Part shown: piece after piece, positions 54,922 through 63,751 of the stretch
How positions within the stretch are numbered: the stretch's first letter is position 1
Layout of the letters: each line of letters begins with the position of its first letter
Assembly (NCBI GenBank): GCA_027533185.1
Contig: JAPZTS010000012.1
Coordinates: forward strand, 38,108-102,107
Origin: Leptospira sp.
GTDB taxonomy: Bacteria > Spirochaetota > Leptospiria > Leptospirales > Leptospiraceae
Length of the DNA: 64,000 nt
Direction: 5' to 3'
Notes under the pieces: model-generated
What the model was told of the DNA's origin: nothing
What the model saw: only the letters and a program-made list of their open reading frames with translations
The model's database searches: none
Program-made: the position numbers and the translations under genes

Positions 54922-56116
54922 CATGATTCCTTTTTTTACAAGTTACTTTTGGAATGGTGTTAGCTTTGCGTTTGCATGTTTCGGTATGTTACTTTTATCT
55001 CTTTCTATACTTTTAATACTAAAATCTCCCAAGTTGGCTGTTTGGATCGGAAGTCTTGAAAAAATGAACCTTTGGCATCATCGATTCGCAACTATCGGTT
55101 ACGCTTTCATTCTTTTACATCCACTCATTCTCGGTTGGGAGGGCTTTTTTAAAAATCAATCAAATGCTTGGATCCAAATTTCACCATGGGAGAATTCATC
55201 GTTTGTAGGTCTTGGATGGATTTCGATCGTGCTCTTTATGATCGGTTTATTTTTTACATTCAATGTGCAGCTGCCTTATAGGCTTTGGAAATATTCTCAC
55301 GTTATACTTTCGGTCGCATTTCTATTGGGTATCTACCATGTTTTTATCGTTAAGGGTTTTCTCTCTGTTTATTCTCTGATGGTATTTCCACCTATCCTAG
55401 TTTTGTTTCTAAGACTATTTAGCTTCGATCATAAATATATTTCGATACCATTCATTGTTGAAACATTAAAATATTCATCTTCTGAAATTGTAGAAATTGA
55501 ATTAAAACCAATGAAACAAAAACTCCAGGTTTCTCCTGGCCAATACATATTTGTAGCCTTTTATGAAGGTCCTGGATTCAAAGGTTGCGGAGAGTTTCAT
55601 CCTTTTTCCATCATTCAATCATTAAAAAATGGAAATCTAATGCTTGCTGTGAAATCTTTAGGAGAATGCACAAAAAATATTTTGAAATTACAAACTGGCG
55701 TTAGAACAAATGTAATTGGACCATTTGGAGATTTTCATTCAGGTAAATCTACTAAAAATGAAATTTGGATAGCTGCGGGAGTGGGAGTGACACCATTTCT
55801 ATCTCTTATTAATAAAAGTCGTATTATTTTTTTAACGAAAATGTATCTTTTGCTAAATGAAAAAAAAGATTCACCATTTGTGAATGCCTTCGAAAACTTT
55901 AGTCTTCAAAATTCAAATTTCCAATTCGAACTCATTGAGACAAAAAAGAACCTCAAACCGTTGTTTCATGATTTAGAAAAAATCATAGGTTTAAAGGAAA
56001 TGGATTTTTTCATCTGTGGTCCTCCACTTATGATGAATCAATTATTTCTTTGGCTTTACTCAAAGGGTGTTTCTCATCAATCTATACATTATGAGCAATT
56101 TGATTTACGGCTATGA
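54905..56116 (+). CDS. ferric-reductase-like transmembrane flavohaem protein
   Basis: A 403-residue oxidoreductase. Six membrane helices (about 10-175) carry paired histidines (LWHHRFATIGYAFILLHPLI; KYSHVILSVAFLLGIYHVF) as haem ligands, followed by an FAD domain (FHPFSIIQSLK) and NAD(P) domain (GVGVTPFLSL, FICGPPLMMNQLFLWLY). The group moves electrons from cytosolic NAD(P)H across the membrane. The start is uncertain: the first ATG lies within the aldo/keto reductase remnant; a second at 54923 is possible. It overlaps the cytochrome b5 gene by four bases (ATGA), so b5 is its likely electron partner. Confidence 0.87.
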   Translation: MEHSINMIPFFTSYFWNGVSFAFACFGMLLLSLSILLILKSPKLAVWIGSLEKMNLWHHRFATIGYAFILLHPLILGWEGFFKNQSNAWIQISPWENSSFVGLGWISIVLFMIGLFFTFNVQLPYRLWKYSHVILSVAFLLGIYHVFIVKGFLSVYSLMVFPPILVLFLRLFSFDHKYISIPFIVETLKYSSSEIVEIELKPMKQKLQVSPGQYIFVAFYEGPGFKGCGEFHPFSIIQSLKNGNLMLAVKSLGECTKNILKLQTGVRTNVIGPFGDFHSGKSTKNEIWIAAGVGVTPFLSLINKSRIIFLTKMYLLLNEKKDSPFVNAFENFSLQNSNFQFELIETKKNLKPLFHDLEKIIGLKEMDFFICGPPLMMNQLFLWLYSKGVSHQSIHYEQFDLRL

Positions 56117-56460
56117 AAATAATCTATAATCTAACGAGTGCATTCTTTATCTTATCCATCTCTGTTTTTTTGTTATACAGTGATCAGACAGATAAAAAAT
56201 CTCATCGTAAATTTTATAGAATGGAAGAAGTTATTCAACACAATTCAGCACAATCTTGCTGGATTATCATCGATAATCAAGTTTTTGATGTTACGGATTA
56301 CAACAAAGACCATCCGACACGATTAGATGTGATATTAAAATGGTGTGGGAAAGAATCTAGTAATGCCTACAATACCAAAGATAGAAAAAATGGAAGGCCT
56401 CATTCTAAATTTGCAAAACAGATTTTACCTGAATTTTATATCGGTGATTTACAAAACTGA
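56113..56460 (+). CDS. membrane-anchored cytochrome b5-like protein
   Basis: A 115-residue protein with an N-terminal hydrophobic helix (about 7-24) and a b5 domain (about 38-115): CWIIIDNQVFDVTDYNKDHP has axial His67, but reads HPTR where most b5 have HPGG; the second axial His97 is in GRPHSKFAKQ. The domain is complete in length. ATGA overlap couples it to the flavohaem reductase. It should shuttle electrons to an acceptor in or on the membrane; the hydroxylase encoded next is a candidate. Confidence 0.88.
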   Translation: MKIIYNLTSAFFILSISVFLLYSDQTDKKSHRKFYRMEEVIQHNSAQSCWIIIDNQVFDVTDYNKDHPTRLDVILKWCGKESSNAYNTKDRKNGRPHSKFAKQILPEFYIGDLQN

Positions 56461-56482
56461 GCCGCATCCGAAGTTGATCTTT

Positions 56483-56496
56483 TTGATCTAGATCAA
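56483..56496. promoter_or_regulatory. perfect Fnr/Crp-type box (TTGATCTAGATCAA)
   Basis: A 14-base perfect palindrome, identical to 11341-11354, in the 91-base gap before the hydroxylase gene (start 56552). The distance would allow a site centred about 40 bases upstream of a transcript start near 56531, as for class II Fnr/Crp activation. Regulation by one of the two Crp/Fnr proteins in the window is inferred. Confidence 0.6.
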
Positions 56497-56551
56497 TTCC
56501 AGAAACTTTGACTTTTAAACATTTTCGTGGTCAAATGATTGTAAGTCAGAG

Positions 56552-57358
56552 ATGTCAATTTTGGAATCAATTTTAGAAGTAGTTATTGTTTGGCTAATGG
56601 ATTTAGGTATCTATTTCGCATTGTATTTTAGTATGGCAGGCTTGGCATTTTTTTTATTCTGGAAATATTATGCTGAGATTTATCTTCCTCGACGAATTCA
56701 GTCCAAACCCAAAGCAAACGAGCTTCAAATCAGAAATGAGATTAAACGATCCATGGTGACGCTTTTGATGTTTGCTTGCCTCGATGTGAGTATTTATTAT
56801 ATGGAGAAATCCGGATACACTCTGATGTATTCTGAAATTAATGATTATGGTATCGGGTATTTTTTTCTCTCCATTTTTCTAATGTTTTTAGTGCATGATA
56901 CTTATTTCTATTGGACTCATAGAATTATGCATCATAAAAGTATATTCAAATATGTCCATAAGGTTCATCACGAATCTATAGATACGACACCTTATACTTC
57001 CTTTTCTTTCCATCCGATAGAATCTTTCGTAGAATACAGCATTAGCTTTGTCTTGGTTTTTCTGATACCAAATCATATTTTGAGTCTTATCATTTTTCAA
57101 ATTTTTAGTACGCTTTTTAATGTGGTCGGACACATGGGCTATGAAATCTATCCTGCAAATTGGTATCGTATTCCTTTGTTAAAGTATAAAACACCATCAA
57201 CCCATCACAATCTTCACCATTCCAAGTTCAATGGTAACTATGGACTTTATTTCACTTGGTGGGACCGATGGATGGGAACTGAAATTTCGGAAACTCGAGA
57301 GCGATTTGAAGAAATTTCAAAGCAACCTTTGCAAATAAAGCAAGTAATCTATCCATAA
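56552..57358 (+). CDS. sterol desaturase / fatty acid hydroxylase family di-iron protein
   Basis: A 268-residue membrane protein with four or five helices and the full set of His boxes: HDTYFYWTHRIMHH, HKVHHESI, and HHNLHHSKFNGNYG, plus the end motif FTWWDRWMGT. The eight or more histidines bind two irons that activate oxygen to hydroxylate or desaturate a lipid chain or carotenoid ring. The enzyme needs electrons, and the genes just upstream encode a flavohaem reductase and cytochrome b5. An Fnr-type box precedes it. Confidence 0.9.
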   Translation: MSILESILEVVIVWLMDLGIYFALYFSMAGLAFFLFWKYYAEIYLPRRIQSKPKANELQIRNEIKRSMVTLLMFACLDVSIYYMEKSGYTLMYSEINDYGIGYFFLSIFLMFLVHDTYFYWTHRIMHHKSIFKYVHKVHHESIDTTPYTSFSFHPIESFVEYSISFVLVFLIPNHILSLIIFQIFSTLFNVVGHMGYEIYPANWYRIPLLKYKTPSTHHNLHHSKFNGNYGLYFTWWDRWMGTEISETRERFEEISKQPLQIKQVIYP

Positions 57359-57382
57359 GGTTAAAGAAAGGAAGGATTTTAA

Positions 57383-57778
57383 ATGAAACTGTTAAAAATA
57401 AATTTCTTGCTAGTAGATATTGGATTTCTTCTTTATTGGTTTATTACATATTTAAAACTTATTCCCGATGAACTCTTGTTTCCCGATTACAGAAACCCCA
57501 CCTTAATTTCCTGGAACTGGTCTTTTTTTCCTTTGGACTTTGTTCTTTCGCTTTCAGGTATTGCGTCGCTTATTCTCTTGAATCGGAAAAATGAATACTG
57601 GCGATTTCTTGCAATTGTTAGCTTATCATTGACACATGCATCAGGACTTATGGCAATCTCTTTCTGGGCGATTCAAGGTTGGTTCGATGTTTCCTGGTGG
57701 ATACCCAATTTGTACTTAATGCTCTATCCGATTCCCATGCTCATATTCTTAATACGAAATCAAAATAAAAAAATTTAA
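57383..57778 (+). CDS. YvaD-like (DUF5360) membrane protein
   Basis: A 131-residue protein with four membrane helices. LVDIGFLLYWFITYLKLIPD followed by WNWSFFPLDFVLSLSGIASL matches the YvaD/DUF5360 family seen in many bacteria. No function is known. It follows the hydroxylase after 24 bases with AAGGAAGG before the ATG, so it is part of the same unit and could be an accessory protein. Confidence 0.75.
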   Translation: MKLLKINFLLVDIGFLLYWFITYLKLIPDELLFPDYRNPTLISWNWSFFPLDFVLSLSGIASLILLNRKNEYWRFLAIVSLSLTHASGLMAISFWAIQGWFDVSWWIPNLYLMLYPIPMLIFLIRNQNKKI

Positions 57779-57987
57779 CATATATTATGTTGCTTTCCTG
57801 CGGGCTATCTAACTATAATTGGCAATTTGTGGCGAAGATCTGGCATTGGTTCTGAATATTAGAACATGGTTGCTATACAACTTTTACCAAGTTCCTATGT
57901 GCTCAAAATGGCTTCCTTGGAGGAAGGATATTCGCACTGACCGCGAACCACTCCCTCACCAAAATCTAGGGATATTGATTCGCTTGC

Positions 57988-58572
57988 CTATCGAATCGCC
58001 CATGTTGCGTATTGAACTTGATTAGATGCTGATCCAGAGATTGAGACCAATACAAATGCACCGTTACCATATGCCACTCCACGATACTGGCCAGTGGAAA
58101 GGGGTGTCCTTGCTGTCCAGTTAATCCCATCTGTGGAAGTCATAGCGCGGTTCGTTGTTCCCGAATTTGCCAATGCAACAAAGATGTTATTTCCGTAAGC
58201 AACTCCAAGCCATTGTTCCGAGTCTCCAGCCGTACGCTCGGTCCAGGTTTTTGCATCCGGTGATGTCATAACTGAGTTGGTTAAGGCAGCATCTTGGGCT
58301 ACGGAGACAAATTGATTCCCACCAAAAGTAACAGCTGCCCAAGTTTTTGAACTAGGAGCTGCTGCACTTGTAAAAGTACTTAACTCGCAGCGTTCCGGAT
58401 TGGTTTCACAGGTTTGCGTCGCATTGGGATTCGAATAAAGACCTAATAGGAGTAAAGGAAGTTTATCGTCTTTTTGCCTCGAACATGCTGTAAAAAATAA
58501 ACTTAAACAAATTAAGAAGCAAATTACCCCTAACTGACTTTTTTTTCCAAATATGTAAATCAAAACCTTCAT
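57988..58572 (-). CDS. BNR/Asp-box repeat lipoprotein
   Basis: I set the start at the ATG at 58572 (AAGGAG upstream), which gives 194 residues with a signal peptide and lipobox LFFTAC (Cys30). The mature part has three propeller-like units, WAAVTFGGNQFVSVAQD, WLGVAYGNNIFVALAN and YRGVAYGNGAFVLVS, two of them closed by Asp boxes (TSPDAKTW, TSTDGINW). The third unit breaks off after NQVQYATW, so the protein may be C-terminally shortened. Secreted beta-propeller lipoproteins of this kind are common in saprophytic Leptospira; the binding partner is unknown. Confidence 0.78.
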   Translation of the reverse strand: MKVLIYIFGKKSQLGVICFLICLSLFFTACSRQKDDKLPLLLLGLYSNPNATQTCETNPERCELSTFTSAAAPSSKTWAAVTFGGNQFVSVAQDAALTNSVMTSPDAKTWTERTAGDSEQWLGVAYGNNIFVALANSGTTNRAMTSTDGINWTARTPLSTGQYRGVAYGNGAFVLVSISGSASNQVQYATWAIR

Positions 58573-59099
58573 AAACCAAATCTCCTTTTCAATAGATGAT
58601 AAAGCGTGCTTAAATGCCAGAACCACTAAGCAAGATATACAAATCCTTAAGAAACTCAACTCAATTCTTCAGGAAAAATATTACAATAAAATGAAACTGC
58701 AAAAAAAATAAATTCCATTGTACAGAATAACATTAGAAAAAATTCTGTATGTAGGGGTTTACCAACTCACTTCCAAAAATAATTTTTCTTTTTTTAGGAT
58801 TTGATCGTATGCCAAGATCGCTTGTGCATTTAACCACTTAGGACTTTGGTAAGAGTTTTTCCAAGTTCCCAACCCAATACGACATGGGGTAGCCCTTCTT
58901 CGCGACACAAAGCCCTTTATGTGAATCCAGACGGTGCGAGTGGTGAGTATGGGACATAGAATACCTAATTTCCAAATCAAATTGAGCCTTTGTTTCGTTT
59001 TACGAATACAGTATTAAAGGCGTAAATTCCTTTACTCCAAATCTTGCAGATTTTTTTAATCAATACTACGCTTGAACTGATTGATGGAGGATGGAGACT
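58573..59099. other. intergenic region without recognised gene
   Basis: In these 527 bases I find no frame that I can support. A minus-strand open frame (58759-58980) has no ribosome site and no family pattern. A weak AAATC/GATTT hairpin with seven T lies around 59047-59069 (plus strand). The region could hold a decayed gene or an unseen small RNA. Confidence 0.35.
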
Positions 59100-59558
59100 T
59101 TATTTATTGTTTTCTTTTTTAAAAACAAAGGTAAATTCAGCGTAGGTGTTACTGGAGTTGTTAGGTGGAGGAGGGAATTGCCAAGAATCAATTTCTTTTT
59201 GGATGCAATTCAAGAGTAATTCTGATGAGAAATCGGATTGTATGAGTTCGACTTTGGTGCTTTCACCATCGGGTTCTATCTGCCAATCAAATTGAATTTT
59301 GCCTTCTTCGATTTTTGGTTTAGTCTCTAAGTAATCATTATAGCAGGTTTGAATCTTTCGTTTATGCTTAGTAATGGTTAGGTTCACTTCTCTTTTGTGG
59401 TAAAGGGAAAGTCCTCTTTTGTCTACTTCATTGGAAATTTGTGCAAATTGATTTCCGTTTTGAACAGGACGAAGAAAGAGAAGATATATAATACTTAATA
59501 TAAGAGTTGTGCCGAGAACGAGAAGGAATTCTTTTTGGTATGGAATCGGTTGTTTCAT
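59100..59558 (-). CDS. AgmX/PglI C-terminal-like (TonB-type) membrane protein
   Basis: A 152-residue protein with one N-terminal membrane helix (about 11-30) and a periplasmic domain: KHKRKIQTCYNDYLETKPKI, GKIQFDWQIEPDGESTKVEL, LLLNCIQKEIDSWQFPPPPN. The Cys pair and the closing WQFPxPP are characteristic of the AgmX/PglI C-terminal domain, which has a TonB-like fold and is found in gliding, secretion and lipoprotein-handling systems. It lies 31 bases before the end of the FG-GAP lipoprotein gene upstream; the two may be cotranscribed. Confidence 0.78.
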   Translation of the reverse strand: MKQPIPYQKEFLLVLGTTLILSIIYLLFLRPVQNGNQFAQISNEVDKRGLSLYHKREVNLTITKHKRKIQTCYNDYLETKPKIEEGKIQFDWQIEPDGESTKVELIQSDFSSELLLNCIQKEIDSWQFPPPPNNSSNTYAEFTFVFKKENNK

Positions 59559-59589
59559 GCAGTGTTTTGTAATGAGGCTAAACGATTTA

Positions 59590-61266
59590 TTATTTTCTCA
59601 GAAAAACATATGCGGCACCAGCAGACAATGCTGCGTTGTTTGCACTGGCAGTTGGTCCATTGGTAATCGTATTCTGATTGCTATCTTCTTGATTTGCGGA
59701 AACAATGATCGTATCCCCTGAAATTGAAACCGAATTGCCAAACCGATCATCCGCGTCCGCATTTGGGGCTTTTAGATAGGCATTATGTACCCAGTCAGAC
59801 CCTCTTTTTTGGAATACATAAACTGCGCCCGAATTGGAGGATGAGTTATCTTCACTGGCACTCGCTCCGTTTGTGATCGTTGTCATGTTGCTATCCTCAA
59901 AAATTGCACCGACTAAAATAGTATCTCCTTCAATAGCAAGCGCTATGCCAAACCGATCGTCTGCTCCTGTGTTGGGAGCTTTGAGGTACGCTTGGTTGGA
60001 CCATGCGGAGCCCGTCCTTTGGAACACATAGGCGGCACCTGCTAAATTTGCAGAGTTGTCTCCACTGGCTGTTGTTCCGTTGGTGATTGTGATCTGATTG
60101 CTCGATTCAGAAAAGGCTCCCACTACAATCCTGTCTCCATCGATGGCTACATCCTCACCGAATTGATCATTTGCTTCTCCGTTGGGTGCTTTTAAGTACG
60201 CTTGTTCAGCCCAAGCGGAACCTGTCCTTTGGAAGACATAGGCGGCACCAGAAATGGATGCTGAGTTATTGCTACTTGCGACGCCTCCGTTCGTAATAGT
60301 TGTCTGATTGCTATCTTCTAAATTTGCACCGGCTACAATCGTATCTCCAGAGATGGCAACAGAAATTCCAAATCGATCCTCTGTTTGCGCATTGGATGCT
60401 TTAAGATAGGCCTGTTCCACCCAGGCTGTGCCCGTCCTTTGAAAAACATAGACCGCGCCAGCATTGAGAGCTGAATTATCTATACTGGCAGACGAACCAT
60501 TTGTAATGGATGTTTGGTTGCTATCCTCAAGAAAAGCTCCGACTGCAATCGTATCTCCTGATATGGCAACAGAAATTCCAAACTGATCGTCTACGCCCGT
60601 ATTGGTTGGTTTCAGGTAAGCTTGTTGTGTCCAAGACGATCCGGACCTTTGGAAAACGTAAGCTGCGCCCGAATTTGACAAAGTATTGTTGATACTCGCG
60701 TTAGGTCCGTTCGTAATTGTAATCTGATTGCTATCTTCAAAAATAGCTCCCACAACAATCGTATCTCCTGAGATACCAACGGAGACTCCAAATCGATCAT
60801 CTAATTCTGAGTTAGGTGCCTTAAGGTATGCTTCTTGCACCCAAATGGAACCCGACCTTTGGAAGACATACACCGCTCCTGTAAAACTTGCTGAGTTGTC
60901 TGAACTTGCAGTGCTTCCATTCGTAATTGTCGTCTGATTGCTTGCCTCTCCAGCGGCTCCAACTACGATCGTATCTCCAGAAATGGCAACAGACGTTCCG
61001 AAGAAATCACCTGCGTCGGCATTGGATGCTTTGAGATAAGCTTGGGCCTCCCAAAGTTTTGGAGAATTGCCAACACGAAATCCGCACAAGGGAATGGGAG
61101 TTTCCGACCTGGAGGATAAAAGCAGTGTGGAAAGATAACTCTCGGATTTTGGATCGCAAGGGTTGTTCAATCCCAACGGCTTGCAGCTATTATAATATAA
61201 AAGAATGAGTAAGCTTACGACAGCTTTCGCAAACGAAGAACGAAATGTGAAATTGGCTTTTTGCAT
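59590..61266 (-). CDS. FG-GAP repeat (integrin-like propeller) lipoprotein
   Basis: From the ATG at 61266 (AAGGAG before it) the protein has 558 residues: signal peptide with lipobox YYNSC (Cys28), then seven tandem repeats of about 70 residues filling the rest. Each repeat has the form AYLKAPN, D.FG, VAISGDTIVVGA, ITNG, SGAAYVFQR.GSAW, which is the FG-GAP unit of integrin-type seven-bladed beta-propellers. Seven copies make one closed propeller. It is probably exposed on the cell surface and binds an external ligand or matrix; this is inference. Confidence 0.88.
   Translation of the reverse strand: MQKANFTFRSSFAKAVVSLLILLYYNSCKPLGLNNPCDPKSESYLSTLLLSSRSETPIPLCGFRVGNSPKLWEAQAYLKASNADAGDFFGTSVAISGDTIVVGAAGEASNQTTITNGSTASSDNSASFTGAVYVFQRSGSIWVQEAYLKAPNSELDDRFGVSVGISGDTIVVGAIFEDSNQITITNGPNASINNTLSNSGAAYVFQRSGSSWTQQAYLKPTNTGVDDQFGISVAISGDTIAVGAFLEDSNQTSITNGSSASIDNSALNAGAVYVFQRTGTAWVEQAYLKASNAQTEDRFGISVAISGDTIVAGANLEDSNQTTITNGGVASSNNSASISGAAYVFQRTGSAWAEQAYLKAPNGEANDQFGEDVAIDGDRIVVGAFSESSNQITITNGTTASGDNSANLAGAAYVFQRTGSAWSNQAYLKAPNTGADDRFGIALAIEGDTILVGAIFEDSNMTTITNGASASEDNSSSNSGAVYVFQKRGSDWVHNAYLKAPNADADDRFGNSVSISGDTIIVSANQEDSNQNTITNGPTASANNAALSAGAAYVFLRK
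59593..61056 (-). repeat. seven tandem ~210-bp coding repeats
   Basis: DNA of the seven FG-GAP units of the lipoprotein gene. Units are similar but diverged in third positions and in the ITNG-to-NNS linker, so they are old duplications and not freshly expanded. Adjacent units such as 4 and 5 share longer identical stretches. Confidence 0.8.
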
Positions 61267-61629
61267 CAGACTCCTTAGTGTCATCACCCTGTAGGATATT
61301 CTTAACATTCGTTAATAAAATTTTTTAAAAAGAATCGGAGGTCGCAAGTGTTTTTCCGACTTTCGCAGTTTTGGACCCCAAATTTTTGTAATTTTATCAG
61401 ATACTGGAAAATTCTAAAATTAGGATATTTGAGGAGAATTATATATATCAAATGTCCATTCAAACAAGAATTTGCTATCGTCACTAATTTCATAAAAGGA
61501 ATTCACAACCTTGAGTCGGAATTAGTCGTCACGCTACGTTGTATTTTGAAAATGTCCCTCGATTAAGTCACGAACCAATCTGATCACAAACAATATGTTC
61601 ATTTCCACCTCTAAAGAACAGTTTGCACA
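61267..61629. other. intergenic region without recognised gene
   Basis: In 363 bases between the FG-GAP lipoprotein and the YhhN-family gene I find only short frames on both strands without family pattern or ribosome site. It must contain the promoter of the lipoprotein gene; I see no clear -35/-10 pair. Confidence 0.35.
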
Positions 61630-62364
61630 TTAGTGTTTTATGGAATGTGATAGCAAAAATAAACCAATCAATAATAAACTTTGGGCGATTAGATACGTGA
61701 TCCAAGGAACCTGAAACTCCCACTTTGGATGCCTTCCACCATGAATGGTTGTTTCCCCCATCACTGCATCTGAAAGTAAAAAGAAAAAGCCACCTAACAT
61801 TAAATATATCCAATAACCTCCGAACGTCAAATATGCATTGATAGTTAGGGATACAAAAAAACAAAGAACCAATCCATATGAAAAAGCTAAAGCCATTACG
61901 GATTTTGGTCTTTGTGAATTGTAAACTCGAAAATAAAAGATAACGGCTGGCACTAGCAAAAGAACAATGGTGATAAAATAAGGAAGCAGACTGGTATACA
62001 AAGAACTAATTGGAGTAAGCTGCAAAAATGCCGTGATATAAAATAATTGAGCCATTGCAAAGCTTATAATTCCACCCACTAATGGTTCGCCGTTATTTTT
62101 TAGAGCTACTGGAAATTGCAAATTAAACCAGTCTCCCAAAAGCGAAAACACAATGGCAAATAAGGGCGCCAAAAAAACGGAACCTCCTAAAAAATACAAC
62201 AATCCGGCAAATATTAAGATTTGAAACGAAAATCCAAGATAAACCCCACGGATTCTTTCTAATCGTTCCCAACTTGTGGAAATGGAACGAATCGTAAACC
62301 AATGGATCAAAAAGGCCGAAACTACGGCGAAGGGAATTGAAATTAAGACAGCATAATAAATCAT
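61630..62364 (-). CDS. YhhN/TMEM86-family (lysoplasmalogenase-like) membrane protein
   Basis: A protein of 244 residues from the ATG at 62364 (a TTG at 62391 would add nine). Seven or eight membrane helices. FSLLGDWFNLQFPVALK resembles the LLGD motif, and LMLGGFFFLLSDAVMGETTI the GxxxFxxSD motif of the YhhN family, which contains lysoplasmalogenase that hydrolyses vinyl-ether lysolipids. Both aspartates thought to be catalytic are kept. It stands downstream of the SOUL gene on the same strand with a 70-base gap. Confidence 0.8.
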   Translation of the reverse strand: MIYYAVLISIPFAVVSAFLIHWFTIRSISTSWERLERIRGVYLGFSFQILIFAGLLYFLGGSVFLAPLFAIVFSLLGDWFNLQFPVALKNNGEPLVGGIISFAMAQLFYITAFLQLTPISSLYTSLLPYFITIVLLLVPAVIFYFRVYNSQRPKSVMALAFSYGLVLCFFVSLTINAYLTFGGYWIYLMLGGFFFLLSDAVMGETTIHGGRHPKWEFQVPWITYLIAQSLLLIGLFLLSHSIKH

Positions 62365-62434
62365 ACAATCCAAACGATACGTATGTATCAATTCATAGCA
62401 AATGAAATAATGTCTTTACGATTTAGGATCAAAT

Positions 62435-63088
62435 TTATTTAATCTCTTTGCTTGGTGAATATTCCACCTCAATCCAAATCTCATTTCTTCGAAGAAACCA
62501 CAATTGAAAAGGAGGATTGTATCTAGCAAAGACAGGTTCGCCCATTGTTTTAATTTTGTCCTCAAGGAGATTTTTGCGAAGCATTGCGAGTTTTTCCTTA
62601 TACTTCTCTTCGGACCAAAATCCCGAATATCTTAAGACAGCTACTTTTTTAGAAGGAATAATTTTTAGGAGAACTCTCGGATCAACAGGTTTCGGGATTG
62701 TATCCATCGTATACTTCGAAGGCATCGTGAATTGCACCAAATAACCCTCGTCACTGGATACTTGGCTCACGGGAGCAGTCATCTCAATTTTTTCAGAATT
62801 CTGTTTCTGGGCTACAGGTGCTGTCATTTCGATTTTTTCTTTTGAAACATTATTTCCAAAAATATAATCTGCTAAAATTCGAAACGCCAAATTACCAGAC
62901 TCGTCAAAACTTCCATTTATTTTTGTTTCGGCAACAAGGATAGGATCATATTCTCGTATTTCGTAATTCTCTTTCGCTGTTAGAACTTTGAATTTTGGTT
63001 CTTCAATTGCCATAATTTCTCCATTTAAAATAAGAAAAGAGATGACGATCGTGGAAATAAATTTCATATTAAATCTTACTTTGTTCAT
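62435..63088 (-). CDS. SOUL-family haem-binding protein
   Basis: A 217-residue exported protein (signal about 1-27, with ATG at 63088 preceded by GGAG). SOUL features: LTAKENYEIREYDPILVAET at the start of the mature chain, the double motif KIEMTAPVAQK and KIEMTAPVSQV, and RYSGFWSEEKYKEKL, PFARYNPPFQLWFLRRNEIW-type C-terminus. SOUL proteins bind haem or act as lipid/haem carriers; the Leptospira ones are exported. The tandem MTAPV pair is a local duplication within the typical loop. Confidence 0.88.
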   Translation of the reverse strand: MNKVRFNMKFISTIVISFLILNGEIMAIEEPKFKVLTAKENYEIREYDPILVAETKINGSFDESGNLAFRILADYIFGNNVSKEKIEMTAPVAQKQNSEKIEMTAPVSQVSSDEGYLVQFTMPSKYTMDTIPKPVDPRVLLKIIPSKKVAVLRYSGFWSEEKYKEKLAMLRKNLLEDKIKTMGEPVFARYNPPFQLWFLRRNEIWIEVEYSPSKEIK

Positions 63089-63446
63089 GACGGTTCTCCA
63101 TGCTAATGTTTAGACTAATGAAATTCTTTTTAAATGTTGCTTAAATTATTTCGTTATCAAGTTTTCAATTTGTGATCTATCGTCAATCACTCATAATATC
63201 TTTCATTGTGTCCTTTTTTGGTGTGTTTATTGATACTTTCGTTTTCTACGTACGAATTTAAAACAATTTCAGTTTTTCCACTTAAAATTGCGACTGACGG
63301 GGGATACGAATCCCAAGAGGTAAATGGGAATGTACTAAGTGAATATAAAACCATACATGTTGTGAAGAAACATGGCCGATAGAATGATTGAAAACAGTTT
63401 TGACCTCCATCTATCGTAAACATACGGGAATTAGGTGGATTAGGTT
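63089..63446. other. intergenic region, no supported gene
   Basis: Between the SOUL gene and the broken VapC gene there are 358 bases. A 78-codon minus-strand frame (63187-63423) has no ribosome site and no family pattern. It may be part of a further decayed gene. Confidence 0.35.
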
Positions 63447-63751
63447 TTATAACCCGAGAACAGGAAAATTTTCTGACTTGGCTGCATTCGATAACATTTT
63501 ATCACTGCAAACAAAGTTATCGATTTGCTCCTTTACAGCCAGGGCAGAACCAATTTGTAACCCATCTAATGTTTTTAATTGGTATCTATAGATAGTTTCC
63601 ATTGCATTTTTAAAAGAGTCAACCAAAGGAACAATAGAAAAATAGTGATGGTCGTGTTCGATTTCTTTAAAAACAATGAATCGATCGATTCAGAGCCTTT
63701 TTCTTGAATGTAATGCTTCAAAAGGGCGCTTGTATCAAAAAACAAATTCAT
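63447..63751 (-). pseudogene. broken VapC/PIN-domain toxin
   Basis: The ATG at 63751 overlaps the antitoxin stop (ATGA). The first 27 codons read MNLFFDTSALLKHYIQEKGS then ESIDSLF, the standard start of a PIN nuclease with its first metal Asp. After that the frame breaks; the rest is found in another frame: FSIVPLVDSFKNAMETIYRY, LKTLDGLQIGSALAV, NFVCSDKMLSNAAKSENF, up to the stop at 63447. About 35 residues from the middle are missing in addition to the shift. The toxin is therefore inactive. Confidence 0.8.

Noticed and set aside
57819..58025. 68-codon plus-strand frame downstream of the YvaD-like gene
   Set aside because: No ribosome site or family pattern, and it runs into the end of the BNR lipoprotein gene on the other strand.
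58759..58980. 73-codon minus-strand frame
   Set aside because: No start context and no recognisable domain; frames on the same strand look equally good.
63187..63423. 78-codon minus-strand frame between SOUL and VapC remnants
   Set aside because: No ribosome site and no family; could be random in A+T-rich sequence.
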